Assembly (NCBI GenBank): GCA_029204225.1
Contig: CM055114.1
Coordinates: forward strand, 10,627,948 to 10,691,947
Source of the DNA: Diphasiastrum complanatum
Lineage: Eukaryota; Streptophyta; Lycopodiopsida; Lycopodiales; Lycopodiaceae
Direction of reading: 5' to 3'
Length of the DNA stretch: 64,000 nt
In this document: positions 11,309 through 25,765 of the stretch, piece by piece
Layout of the letters: every line of letters begins with the position of its first letter
Position numbering within the stretch: the first letter of the stretch is position 1
The notes under the pieces: model-generated
Told to the model about the DNA's origin: nothing
Database searches by the model: none
Seen by the model: only the letters and a program-made list of their open reading frames with translations
Translations under genes and position numbers: made by a program

Positions 11309-12303
11309 ATTACACTTTGCGGAATTCCAAACAGTCTGATTGTATAAACTGTCACCTTTTAAGAGAACTCACTGAACAACTAATCAGGTTGCAAAAACCC
11401 TCAGTGAATTGCAAAGCTAAAGCAAAGATTGATAGAGTAGTGCTCAGCTTTCAATAGAGAATGCAGCGAGAAATCTGAGTAAGAGAATGATGAATCCTGC
11501 TCCATGACCTACTTGTATCAAAGCATGGCAAACATCATCAAACATAAGAATCACCGTGAAGCAAGTGTTCACAGTCAAGCAGCTCCATGTTCAGTTGCAT
11601 CCAAAACCTTGAAACTATCTACCCAAAGAGATAACAATCCCTTCAAGCCCGATTCTTTTCACTCAAACCAATCCAACAAATGGCAGACAGAACCTTGCCA
11701 TCCAGCAAAACTCCTGTTTCAGCAGAGCAAAACTTACAATAAATGCTCTGATTGATCTGATTACAAACTGGAAGCTGAGGAAGGCCTCATATGCGCGGAT
11801 TTCCAAGAGATTGCTATGCCATGAGCTGGAATTGGCTAAGCAAAAACGCGTGATCAAATCACCTACGCCATCACGAACAGAAACTCAGCTCGCTGCCTTT
11901 TCCCTTCTCCCCCTTCTCCCTCTGTCCGCCATCGCTCGTGGTAGCATGAGACAAGAATAACGGGACCAACGGTCTGCAATTCCCAGCCGTTGATCGCACC
12001 CACAATCAACGGTCACAAACACCAGATCGCCTTCTCACTCAACCAGAATTTAAGCACACCCAATAGACCACCCATATGAATAATAATTTTTAAATTCAAA
12101 TATACTTTTCTTTTCCCACTTATGTTCTCATTATTGTGTCCTAGCCGAGTTTGGAACTCATGACGTGGCAACAAAGGAGAAGCTTATTCCTCACCTTAGC
12201 TAAGGGTGCAACAACAACCCCCATCCTTATCCAACCTTGTAAAATACATCATAAAAATTGAATACATAATCATTTCACTTTTTGGTGCTCCTATATTTAT
12301 ATC
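11309..12303. other. CSLD upstream region (putative promoter/5' UTR)
   Basis: Sequence 5' of the CSLD start on the minus strand. It includes a purine-rich stretch on the coding strand (11890-11930) typical of plant leaders, and a cluster of AACGG cores at 11959-12012. I cannot place the transcription start. No ORF here resembles a protein family. Confidence 0.5.
11959..12012. promoter_or_regulatory. cluster of four AACGG cores (MSA-like / MYB3R sites)
   Basis: AACGG occurs at 11959-11963, 11968-11972 and 12008-12012 and as its complement CCGTT at 11987-11991, four cores in 54 bp. The second, CCAACGGTC, fits the core of the mitosis-specific activator consensus (YCYAACGGYY) bound by three-repeat MYBs. 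The cluster lies about 700-755 bp upstream of the CSLD start. Some CSLD genes are expressed in dividing cells (family knowledge), so the match makes sense, but its function is inferred. Confidence 0.35.
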
Positions 12304-12535
12304 GTTAGATGAAGGTGAGGCCTTGCCTACATCCTCGCTCGCGTTCACATATAAGCTCATCCTTGCTCACCACTGCTTTTTCCTACGTTAGATGAGAGTG
12401 GGGCCTTGCCTACATCCTCGCTCGAGTTCACATATAAGCTCATCCTTGCCCACCACTGCTTTTTTGAGAATCCAAAAATTAAATGTTACATTGCCCACCA
12501 CTGCTTTTTTGCGAATCCAAAAATTAAATGTTACA
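12304..12535. repeat. compound tandem duplication (periods 83 and 45 bp)
   Basis: Unit one, beginning GTTAGATGA and containing GCCTTGCCTACATCCTCGCT, appears at 12304 and 12387. Its 3' part, with CCACCACTGCTTTTTT and 'aatccaaaaattaaatgtta', is duplicated again with starts at 12446 and 12491. The copies differ by few bases, so the expansion is fairly recent. Confidence 0.9.
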
Positions 12536-15223
<2,688 letters not shown>

Positions 15224-16203
15224 TTGATGTATGAGCATACATTAAAAGACATGATGGTAAGTGTCAAGCCTACAATAGGTATCATAAAATTAATGTTGGT
15301 AAACATAAAACATTTTGATATTTTGAGATCTACGATTGAAGCTATACAGGGGCTTCTAATTTTGATTTTCAAGGCCTTGGTTTCCTTTTATCGCTCCTCT
15401 GCATTCTCATTTTTTTTCACCATCTCCATATCAATCTCGTCATATGACCCATCCATGTCTACGAGGAAACTCTCTGTTTCCACTTGCACGATTTTGCTAT
15501 CAAGCTTTCTCTTGGAATCTAAAGTTCGATTTCAAGAGAGCACCACGAGAAGTGCAAATGTGACTATTTCCGTGAGCTCTTATGTTGAGTCGGAGTTTCA
15601 AAATGAGCATGTTGTTTTACAAAACTCATGTTCTGAGTTTGATTTTAATCTCGAACGTGCCATTTCTAAAAGTTTCGAATCTTTTGTTCTTGCTTTGTCC
15701 TCTAATTCCATCATGCAATGCAATATCGATGGAGGTTAGTTTGAGTGTGATATTGGAGAATCTCAGCAATGCACGTTTGATCAAAATATTTCGATACATA
15801 ATGAAGATATTGATGTCGATGCTATTATGAAAACTAACAATGACAATGATAGCAATGACAATGATAGCAACGACAATGAAGATGACGAGAATGATGTTGA
15901 TGCCAACGACAATGTCCGGAAGTCTCCACCAAGAAGGAAGAGATTTCATGTTGATCGAAGATTTTCAAGTTATGAACGTAGGAAGAAAGCTTTTTTATTC
16001 TCATCATCTCAGTTGAAGGATACACTTAAGGTCTCATGTTGCAGTAATGGTTGTATAAAAAATTCTGGAAATTTCAGATTAAAGTTTTTAAGATCTTATT
16101 ATTTAAGTCTTAATCAAGAAGAGCAAGAGGTGTATCTTACTTCTGCACTGAAGCCGGACATTAAAGATGAAATCAAATATAGTTTGGGACATTACATTGT
16201 TTG
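15224..16203 (+). pseudogene. transposase-like gene, piece 1 (N-terminal part)
   Basis: A single frame broken only by a TAG at about 15737. The first 171 codons are Ser-rich and unrecognised. After the stop come an acidic Asn/Asp-rich stretch (about 15827-15910), a basic PPRRKRF patch, and a short Cys segment (CCSNGC, 16037-16054) followed by FLRSYYLSLNQEEQEVYL and GHYIVC. This layout, a Cys-containing head followed by G-x-x-VC-x-x-AF, recalls the N-terminus of a widespread family of RNase H-fold transposase-like proteins often labelled DUF7869 (family name from memory). The frame is interrupted at 16203 by element A1 and resumes in phase at 22431. Whether it was an active transposon or a domesticated gene cannot be told here. 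Confidence 0.6.
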
Positions 16204-17378
16204 TGTTGGATTATTCTCCTTCTTACCAATCATCTAATCAATTTTAATTTTCATCCATTGTTCATCCAGTTTTGTGAATTTTTTCGTGTGTTTACATAGT
16301 CTGCAGAATTACAAGTGTTTTCCACAGTCTACAGAATTACACGGAGTTTAATGACAGTGTCGCATTTTTCGCCTGACAGAAATCTCGTGTGAAAATGCAG
16401 TGTTGCCTTTTTCGCATTTTCGCCTATAAGAAATCTCGCTCCAATATGCAGTGTCGCATTTTTCGCTTTTTCCAAAGAGCCTCAAATGTTAAGGAAATGA
16501 CTCTGGCAAAGGTGGGACAACCCTAAATGACATTTAAGGGCACCTTCGGCATTTTGCAAAAAATTCGACAGTGTCGCCTGTGGCTATTTTAGTTCATTTC
16601 TGTAGAGCTATAGTGTTGGTTCATTTATGCAGACAGAACGTTAACGGCCGATTTCACCGCTTATCAGCACTCAATGACAAGGACCGAATGGATGCCAGCG
16701 CATCACCAGCCAACTGGCGATCACAATTGACGACCTAATTTCTTAGTATAAATAGTTGTTCATTTCATACAGATTAATCAAGCAAGCAATCGAGCAATCA
16801 TCGAAAATCAAAATTATCAGAAGTGTTTGAATAGTTAGCTCTCTCTCTCAAGCATGCGAGCTTGAACACCCCTGAGCATTCTAGCTCACTTCTTAGAGTT
16901 GTTTTAGAGATTGCTATTGTGCTACTGCTCATCAACATTGCACATTAATTCAGACTTTCATTTTAGCTGCTCAGAGATAGCATAGAGTACATGGCTTCGA
17001 TCCGTAACCTATTGTACTCATTTACTTCTGTTTCGTTTTGAATCAATACTATTCCTTATTGCGTTCAGTTTCATCTCACATTATATATGTTTCTGTATTT
17101 CTTCGTGACTAATTGTTTGTCTGATAATTTTCGATGCTTAATTGTTTGGCTACGTAATCATTGTAGTTCTGACGATTTCAAAGTTAGTTACTATAAGATC
17201 AAAAGTGATTTCTATCACTATTGTCTTGTTTGAAATTGATAGGCGTAGTCATGCATTGGAAAGATGAAGATATATTATTCCGCCATGCACAAAAAGTTTT
17301 CTTTCTAGACACACGAATTATTTTCATTCGTTCTCTTTTCGAGCTAGACCTATCTTTCACACATACCACTTTCCGACA
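16204..17378 (+). repeat. 5' LTR of A1
   Basis: A 1175-bp LTR with a TATAAATA box at 16747-16754 and a short (CT)n tract near 16840 (AGCTCTCTCTCTCAAGC) that is hugely expanded in a sister LTR at 34758. It ends directly at the PBS. Confidence 0.92.
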
Positions 17379-17390
17379 TGGTATCAGAGC
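17379..17390 (+). other. primer-binding site of A1
   Basis: TGGTATCAGAGC, complementary to the 3' end of plant initiator tRNA-Met, immediately after the LTR. The phrase recurs at about 17430 (GACATGGTATCAGAGCG). Confidence 0.9.
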
Positions 17391-17639
17391 ATAATTATTA
17401 CTCTTCAATCTGATAGCGACATGGTATCAGAGCGAAATCGTTATTCTTTATCTGATTCCAATATGAAATCAGAGCGAAATCTCTAATACTTCATATCTTT
17501 CGCGATATCAAGTTGATATCATACTCTTCAGTTCTTTTCAACCTTTCAGTATCAAAAATTTGATTTCTTATAGTCGGCATTACTACATCTTAGCGTCATC
17601 GATACAATCGATAGACTACGTTCCATATGGTTCTCAAAG

Positions 17640-20600
17640 TAAAGCCGGTTTTATCGCAGAAAAGCTAATCGCCAACGAATTTTTGGATGTTGTCATATGT
17701 ACATAAGTAAAACCTGAAGACGACGACTCAAGGTGGAAATCGAAGGACGATAAAGCTTTTGTGCTTATTATCCTCAATATATCAGATACATTGATTGGAC
17801 ACATAGCTGAAGCCAAAACGTCTAGAGACATTTGGGACATTTTGAACTCACTATATGACGTGAGGGACATAACTACTAAGTTACATCTACGAAGGATTTT
17901 TTTCACATTCAAAGTGTCTACTGGTGATTCTCTTCAGAGTCACATTAACCAGTTTAAAAATCTTTTGCAATAGATGGCCGCTATTGGATCAGTCATAGAT
18001 TATCAGACGCAATTATGACATTGCTTTCAAGCTTGCCCTCTACATATGAGAACTGGGTGATGATCATATCGACACACTCAGATTTAACTCTTACCAGAGT
18101 TATCACTATGTTGCTGCAAGAAGACCATCGAAGAAGTCAAGACACTTTGTCTACTTCCTCCTCTCAGGCTCTATTTATCAACAAAGGCTCGAAGCAACAG
18201 AAGCAGAAAAGCTCCAAGAAGGCTGCAATGAATCGGAAACAGACTCAAGGTCAAGAACAATCATCGAATCCACAGTCAAAGAAGAAGATGTTTTGTAGGT
18301 ATTGCAAGCGCAATAACCATGAGATCAAGGATTGCCAAATTCTCCAAGCAAAGAACGCAGCCAAGCAACCTGATCAACAAGCAAACACAATCTCATCATC
18401 TCCCCAGGTCGAAGTGGACGAAGGCGCATTCATGGTCAAATATCAAAGCACATTTTTGGATGATTCATGGTTTCTGAATTCTGGAGCAACTCAAGAAATG
18501 ACCAATCAACGTGAGATCTTCAACTCCTACACTCCTTACAGCACGAAGAAATTTGTTCATCTTGGTGACAATAGTACTCACACTATTGAAGGTGAAGGTA
18601 CTGTAAGATTGCAATTCCAGCATGATCAATTCAAATTACTATCAAAGGTTTTATATATTCCTAAACTCTCTACAAATCTGTTATCAGTGAGTAGAATTAC
18701 AGATTTAGGTGATAAGATAGAATTTGAATTTGATCAATGTAGAATTATTGATAGGAGTGATAAGATCCTGGCACTCGGCAAGAGGCAGGGTTACTTATAT
18801 AGATTGGCACACTGTTATTTTGAGTCTAGTTTGGCCTTGAATATCTCTGTTCTAGTCAATAAAGCATTACTATGGCATCATCGCTTAGGACACGTGAATC
18901 GTGCATCTATTTTGAACATGACCAGACAATATATGGTCCTTGATCTCGACTATCCTTCTGGTAAGGTTAATCTCCCTGTCTATCATTGCTGCATCTTTGG
19001 AAAGCAGGCTAGGATTCCTTTTAGATCAAACCATGTGCATGCAGCAAAAGATCAGTTAGATGTTGTCCATACATATATATGTGGATCTATGCAAACTCCA
19101 TTTCTAAATGCAAAGTACTTCATTACCTTTATTGACGAATTCTCCAGAGGAACAGTTGTTTATTTCATTAAACAGAAATCAGAGGCTTTCATCAAATTCA
19201 GACAATTCATAGAGCATGCTGAGAATCAAGCTGGCAAATGAATCAAAGCACTGAGGTCAGATAACGGGAGAGAATACATCTCCAACGAATTCAAGGACTA
19301 CTGCCTTAACAATGACATTGAGCAACAATACATCACTTTCTATTCACCTCAGTCAAATGGTCTTGCTGAGAGAAAGAACCTTAGTTGAATCGGCAAAGTG
19401 CATGTTATCACATGCGACACTTCCAAAGTCCTTCTGGGCTGAAGCTATTTCAACAACAACCTATATTCAGAACAGATGTCCTACTAAAGGCCTCTCAGAC
19501 AAAACACCATTCAAAGTTTGGACAGGTGCCAAACCTTCTTTATCAAACTTACGAGTTTTTGGATGTACTACTTTTGCGTAGATACCTCGTGATCTCAGGA
19601 AGAGGCTCGACTTCTAGAGTATCAAGTGTGTTTTCATTAGCTACACTACTTCATATCAAGCCTACAAGTTGTTTGATCCCATCGAGTCGAAGATATTCAC
19701 TAGTCAAGATGTGATCTTCATCAGAGATCAATTTCAAGACCTCAAAGGAAAGGGCAGTCCCCATGTAGCCGACCTGTCAGATTCTTCTGACGCTTTGAAA
19801 TTTCCAGTTTCGCAAGCGACTATTCCCATTGAAGGTCCAAGCTCTTTTACTTCAAACGAACAACAAAAGAACAGTGAATCAGAAGATGATGGTGTTGCAG
19901 TTCAGCAACTACAAAATGATAGGAACGATCAACTTCTTGAATTACCCAGAAGATCTTCAAGGACTAGCAGACCACCCAACTGGTATATCGATGAATCTGC
20001 AGCCTATCTTGTTCAGGAATAGACAATTGTCCAAGAGGCACTCAGATCTCTTATCAAGAACCAGATGTGGACAATTGTCGAATTACCTGCTAGCAAGAAC
20101 GTAGTTGATTGCAAATGGATTTTCAAAGCCAAGTACAACACAGATGGAAGCATCAACAGAAGAAAGGCATGACTAGTGGCCAGAGGTTTTTCTCAGGTAT
20201 ACAACGTTGATTATACTGAGACCTTTAGTCCACTAGTCAAGCATTCTTCTATTCAACTTTTGCTATCATTTTCCGCTGCAGCAGATTTAAAAATACATCA
20301 AATGGATGTACATATAGCATATCTCAATGGAGTTATCGAAGAAGACATTTACATGTTGCAATCCGAAGGTTATATCATCGACGGTAAGCACCATCATGTT
20401 TGTAAACTCCATAAGGCACTTTATGGCTTGAAGCCATCTGCTCGAGCATGGTTTCAAAGGATCAATACTTTCTTCATTGATCACGACTTTACACCTAGCT
20501 CTTCAAATTCAAACGTTTACTTCAAAGCAGTGCATCAATCTTTTATCATTATCACATTATACGTGGACGATATATTGCTTTTCAACAACAGTATTGGTCT

Positions 20601-21230
20601 AATAAAAGAAAAAAAAACAATGTTATCTTCTGAATTCGACATGATCGATCTGGGTGAAGCTCGTATCTGCCTTGGTATACAAATCCACAGAGACAGAAAA
20701 CAAAAGTTGATCTACATTACACAACAAAGGTACATCTAGAACATTTTAGTTAGATATAATCTGATCAATTGCAAGTCAGCTCTCTCAGTCAATTTTAGTA
20801 TAACACATTGGAAGGCTCTTATCAGAGTCATGAGATATCTTTGAGCTATTAGGACTTTTTCATTTGTTATGGAGCAGTCGGCAATGACAAACTCAATTTA
20901 CTCAGTGGTTACACAGATGCGAGTTGGGCTGGAGATGTAGACACTCGTAAATCTACTTCCGGATTTACATTCTTCCTCAACAATGGTCCAATTTCCTGGA
21001 ACAGTCACAAGAAATCTCTGATAGCTCTATCTTCCACTGAATCAGAGTATGTCATAGCCTCTCAAGCTGCAAAGGAAGCAATTTGGTTGAGAAACTTACT
21101 CTCAGATATCAGTCTGAATCAGTATTCTCCGACGACATTATTTTGTGATAATCAAAGTGCCATTGCTTTATCAGCCAATCCTAGACTGTGTAGAACTAAG
21201 TTTGAAGGTCAAGACATTCAAGGATTCAGA
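17640..21230 (+). pseudogene. A1 gag-pol (copia), interrupted
   Basis: Readable in order: gag (DTLIGHIAEAKTSRDIWDIL, 17761-17972; stop), continuing at 18015 with a CCHC knuckle CRYCKRNNHEIKDC near 18295. Protease reads LNSGATQEMT, with Asn where the catalytic Asp of D-S-G belongs. Integrase has HHRLGH and ITFIDEFSR, then a TGA at 19239-19241, then RSDNGREY and a shifted segment 19312-19581 (PKSFWAEAISTTTYIQNRC). RT 20176-20739 has QMDVHIAYLNG and YVDDILLF. RNase H is at 20900-21190 (YTDASWAGDVDTRKSTSGF, STESEY, CDNQSAIALS), with its last part deleted relative to A2. These lesions make it inactive. Confidence 0.88.
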
Positions 21231-21241
21231 TTAAGGGGGAG

Positions 21242-22425
21242 TGTTGGATTATTCTCCTTCTTACCAATCGTTTAATCAATTTTAATCTTCATCCATTGTT
21301 TATCCGGTTTTGCAAATTTTCCTGTGTGTTTACACAATCTGTAAAATTACAAGTGTTTTTCACAGTCTGCAGAATTACACAGAGTTTAACAATAGTGTCG
21401 CATTTTTTGCTTGACAAAAATCTCGTGTAAAAATGCAGTGTCACCTTTTGCATTTTTCGCCTGTCAAAAATCTCGTTCAAATATGCAGTGTCGCATTTTT
21501 CGCTTTTTTCAAAGAGCCTTAAATGTTAAGGAAATGACTCTGGCAAAGTGTGGGACAACCCTAGATGAGATTTAAGGGCACCTTCGGCTTTTTTGGCATT
21601 TTGCGAAAAATCCAACAATGTCACCTGTGGCTGTTTTAGTTCATTTCTGTAGAGCTATAGTGTTGGTTCATTTATGCAGACAGAACGTTTACGGCCGATT
21701 TCACCGCTTATCAGCACTCAATGACAAGGACCGAATGGATGCCAGCGCATCACCAGCCAACTGGCGATCACAATTGACGACCTAATTTCTTAGTATAAAT
21801 AGTTGTTCATTTCATACAGATTAATCAAGCAAGCAATTGAGCAATCATCGAAAATCAAAATTATCAGAAGCGTTTGAATAGTTAGCTCTCTCTCTCAAGC
21901 TTGCGAGCTTGAACACTCCTGAGCATTCTAGCTCACTTCTTAGAGTTGTTTTAGAGATTGCTATTGTGCTACTGCTCATCAATATTGCGCATTAATTCAG
22001 ACTTTCATTTTAGCTGCTCAGAGATAGCATAGAGTACATGGCTTCGATCCGTAACCTATTGTACTCATTTACTTCTGTTTCGTTTTGAATCAATATTGTT
22101 CCTTATTGCGTTCAGTTTCATCTCACATTATATGCGCTTCTGTATTTCTTCGTGACTAATTGTTTGTCTGATAATTTTTTATGCTTAATTGTTTGGCTAC
22201 GTAATCATTGTAGTTCTGACGATTTCAAAGTTAGTTACTATAAGATCAAAAGTGATTTCTATCACTATTGTCTTGTTTGAAATTGATAGGCGTAGTCATG
22301 CATTGGACAGATGAAGATAGTTTATTCCGCCATGCACAAAAAGTTTTCTTTCTAGACACACGAATTATTTTCATTCGTTCTCTTTTCGAGCTAGACCTAT
22401 CTTCTATGCATACCACTTTCCGACA
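21242..22425 (+). repeat. 3' LTR of A1
   Basis: An 1184-bp LTR following TTAAGGGGGAG; TATAAATA at 21794-21801. It is followed by the target duplication GTTTG and then by the resumed host reading frame. Confidence 0.92.
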
Positions 22426-22483
22426 GTTTGTAGAAGTGCATTCAAACATGTTCAATCTATTCAAAATTCAAGATTGTACAAGT
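22426..22483 (+). pseudogene. transposase-like gene, piece 2
   Basis: A 58-bp scrap between elements A1 and B1 (its first five bases are the GTTTG duplicate). Joined in phase to piece 1 it continues GHYIVC with RSAFKHVQSIQNSRLYK, the expected C-x-x-AF motif of this family. It is cut at CAAGT (22479-22483), the probable target duplication of B1. Confidence 0.7.
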
Positions 22484-23209
22484 TGTTGGATTTCGATGCT
22501 CAGCCTCAAATCCATTCATTAATGAGCATCTTGAAAGTTGTACAAAACTCAGAAACAGAAGGCTCAAATTTTTGAACAAAAGATCAAAAAATCTAGTATC
22601 AGATTTTTTCGACCCAAGCATTTTTCGACCCAACATCAAGCGTGGTAAATAGAGATTTTCTGACCCTGGATCGGATCGGATCGGATCTAGATTTTTCGAC
22701 CCTGAAAAAATCGACCCTCGGTACATTTTTTACCCTTATTATATTTTCTGATACAATGTTATTTTTCGACCCATTGTAAAATTCGATACTGTCGGTCAGA
22801 ATTTTGACCCAACGACTTCGCATTGACAGTCTGCCTACTTTGTACATGTATTTACAGTTACAAGGCAATTGTAATTAAGATAGCAGATAGCATCCAATGC
22901 TAGATATTTTGTAGTATATATATCAGGTTGATCTTTATCAGAAAACTTCTTCTGATAACTATTATCTTTCAGTCAGATATTTCTGTTGTCAGCGTTATCA
23001 CGCTCAACTATCAAGCTGAAGTTATCACTTCAAGCAATTGTAGTCATTGTTGATATTAATCAGAGTGCTATTTCTATCTCACTACTGTAGCGTTCATTTG
23101 AGCTTTGTGTGAACTCATTCATCTTGAATATTTTGCTGCTAACTAGGCACTTTTGATTCTACACCACAACTCGCTCAGACTTCCACTGCCATACCCACAT
23201 ATTCTGACA
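22484..23209 (+). repeat. 5' LTR of B1
   Basis: 726 bp. It carries repeated (T)nCGACCC motifs (near 22606, 22620, 22693, 22763) and a 20-bp run of four GGATC units at 22668-22687. It ends just before TGGTATCAAAGT (23210). Confidence 0.85.
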
Positions 23210-23299
23210 TGGTATCAAAGTGAATTGTTCAGTAATCTGCATTTCTACTACAGATTATCAGTCTTGTTTCTATCAAGACGTCGCGCAACCAACAAATAT

Positions 23300-24300
23300 T
23301 CTGAAATCGTTGTTTCACCAACGATCTCGCTCAAACAAAATGATCCGTCTTCTAGTTCTTCTCTGATCGACATACTCGATGGAGATAACTACCATCTCTG
23401 GAAGTTCAAAATAAAGGTCATAGTACTAGCCAAAGAACTATGTGACATTGTTGATGGCACATAACTTAAACCAAAAGGTGATGCAGCCATCATCACCAAA
23501 TGGAGACTAAGAGATGGCAAGGCATTTGCCATGATCACTCTCAATATCAAGGATACACAAATCAGCCATATACGTGTTGTTCGGACTACTAAGAATGCAC
23601 AGGACATCCTAGCAACCCTCTATGATATCAGAGAGGTCACCTCCAAACTACATTTGAGGAAGAAATTCTTCACCCTAAGAATGTTTGAAGCAGAAAGTGT
23701 TTTGAGCATCCCAACACTTTCAAAAATCTGGAACAAATGACTGCAACTGGCTCAGTCATTGAAGATTTTGATGCTGTTATGAATCTATTATCGAAGCCTA
23801 TGCCAATATTTTTGAAAGATACACATATGCAGATTAGGCAGGGGATATCGATACCAGAAGGCCCACTTCTGAATTTGTACTTGTATTTTTATATAATCAA
23901 GGCCCAATCTCATGGAACAACTAAAAGTAGACCTCAGTAGCATTATCATCGACCAAATCAGAATACATTGTTGTCACAAATGCTACCAAGGAGTAAATTT
24001 GGCTAAGACACCTGCTTGTAGAAATTGAACTTCCTTAGCCACATCCAACAATTTATTGTGACAACCAAAGCACAATATCACTCTCTCTAAATCCGAAATT
24101 TCTTTCTTGGAGCAAACATATCGAAATCATATATCATTACCTAAGAGAGAAAGTGCAAAGAAAGGAAGTGTCACTGGTCTACTGTAGGATAGATCTGATG
24201 GCAGTAGATTACTTCACAAAGGCTTTGTCAAAGGAGCATCATCTCAAATTTAATGGCATGATAAATCTGAAAATCAAAACTTTTCAAAATCTACATTAAG
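23300..24300 (+). pseudogene. B1 internal remnants: gag and RNase H
   Basis: Gag at 23340-23740 (LIDILDGDNYHLWKFKIKV, a TAA after DIVDGT, then ITLNIKDTQISHI and KNAQDILATLYD). From 23737 a shifted frame carries MTATGSVIEDFDAVMNLLSKPMP. After a large deletion (protease, integrase, RT lost) RNase H appears from 23880 (FLYNQGPISWN, SSTKSEY, YCDNQSTISLS near 24060). Not functional. Confidence 0.75.
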
Positions 24301-24306
24301 GGGGAG

Positions 24307-24780
24307 TGTTGGATATCGATGCTTAGCCTCAAATTCATTCATTAATGACCATCTTGAAAGTTGTACAAAATAGAAACAGAAGGCTCAAATTTTTGAGCAG
24401 AAGATTGAAAAATCCAGTATCGGATTTTTTCGACCCAAGCATTTTTCAACCCAACATCAAGCTTGGCAAACAGAGATTTTTTGACCCTAGATTTGGATCG
24501 AGTCGGGTCTAAATTTTTTGACCCTAGGTCAGGTCTGATTTCTTCGGTTAGATTGGGTCCGATTTATCAGATTTGCTCTGAATTTTCCTATCCATAGATC
24601 GGATCGGATCTAGTTTTTTTGACCCTGAAAAAATCGACCCTTTGTATATTTCTTGAGCCAATGTATATTTTTTGACCCATTGTAAAATTCGATACTCTAG
24701 GTCAAACATCTGACCTAACAATCTGGCGTTGATAGTTTGCCTACTTTGTACATGTATTTATAGTTACAACGGTTGTAATT
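24307..24780 (+). repeat. 3' LTR of B1, left part
   Basis: Begins TGTTGGATATCGATGCTTAG after GGGGGAG and follows the 5' LTR until 'ggttgtaatt' at 24780, where A-type LTR sequence takes over in mid-LTR. Roughly 220 bp of the B LTR is missing between this point and 35347. Confidence 0.8.
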
Positions 24781-25617
24781 ATGACTCTGGTAAAGTGTGG
24801 GACAACCCTAATTGAGATTTAAGGGCACCTTCAGCATTTTCGCATTTTTCGCATTTTTCGCAATATCCCGACACTGTAGCATTTTTGCGACAATGTCGCC
24901 TATGGCTGTTTTGGTTCATTTCTGCAGAAGTGACAATCTAATTCATTTATGCAGACAGACGATTTACGACCAATTTCCACCGCTTATCAACAATCAATTA
25001 CAAGGAACCAGATGGATGCCAACGGACACCAACCAACTGGAAATCGCAATTGACGACCTAATTACTTAGTATAAATAACTTTTTATATTCATATAATTTT
25101 ATCATTATCAGAATTAATTAGAAGAAGCATTTGAATAGTTAGCTCTCTCTCTCTCTCTCAAGCCTGCGAGCTTGAACACTCCTGAGCATTCTAGATCACT
25201 TCTTAGAGTTGTTTTAGAGATTGCTATTGCGCTACTGCTTATCAGCAGAGCTGCTTATTATCAGACTTATTCTCAGTTACTCAGAGACAGCTTAGAGTGT
25301 GCGGTTTCTATCAACTATTGTCTTGCGCTCATTAGCATCTGATTTTATTTTTCTGAATCAATATTATCTTCTATTGCATTTAGTATATGTCAGAATGCAT
25401 GCATCTCTGTATTGCTTTTGTAATTGATAGAAATTGTCTGAGAATTCAATACTTCATATTTGGCTACATAATCACTTAGTACCTAGCGATTTCAAAGTTA
25501 GTTGCTAAAGATTGAACGTGATTTCCATCACTATTGCTTTGTTCAATTTTTGATAGGCGTAGTAATGCACTTGAAATAGGAAGTTTCTACATTACATTAT
25601 CTATCCTATTTTCGACA
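24781..25617 (+). repeat. 5' LTR of A2, truncated on the left
   Basis: Matches the A1 LTR from ATGACTCTGG onward. TATAAATA at 25070-25077, a (CT)n tract of about nine units near 25142, ends TTCGACA at 25617. Confidence 0.82.
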
Positions 25618-25765
25618 TGGTATCAAAGCATTATATCATGGTATCAGAGTATACCTACATGATATCAAAGTGTTGATTCTTCTTCAGGACCTAATACTAT
25701 TTAAACGAAAGCTCTAATACTTGATATCTTTCGCGATATCAAATTGATATCAAACTCCGACAATC

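Larger units (their letters stand above)
16204..22425 (+). mobile_element. Ty1/copia element A1, complete ends, defective pol
   Basis: LTRs at 16204-17378 and 21242-22425 (about 1.18 kb, starting TGTTGGATTATTCTCC and ending CCGACA). The five-base target duplication GTTTG is exact (16199-16203 and 22426-22430). PBS TGGTATCAGAGC is at 17379-17390 and the polypurine tract TTAAGGGGGAG ends at 21241. The element splits the transposase-like ORF. The interior reads gag, protease, integrase, RT, RNase H with scattered stops and frameshifts. LTR copies differ by visible substitutions and small indels, so the insertion is not recent. Confidence 0.93.

Noticed and set aside
16338-16460. Recurrent 'cgcatttttcgc' motifs as a CRISPR-like or satellite array
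   Set aside because: Irregular spacing and present at the same place in every A-type LTR; part of the LTR, not an array.
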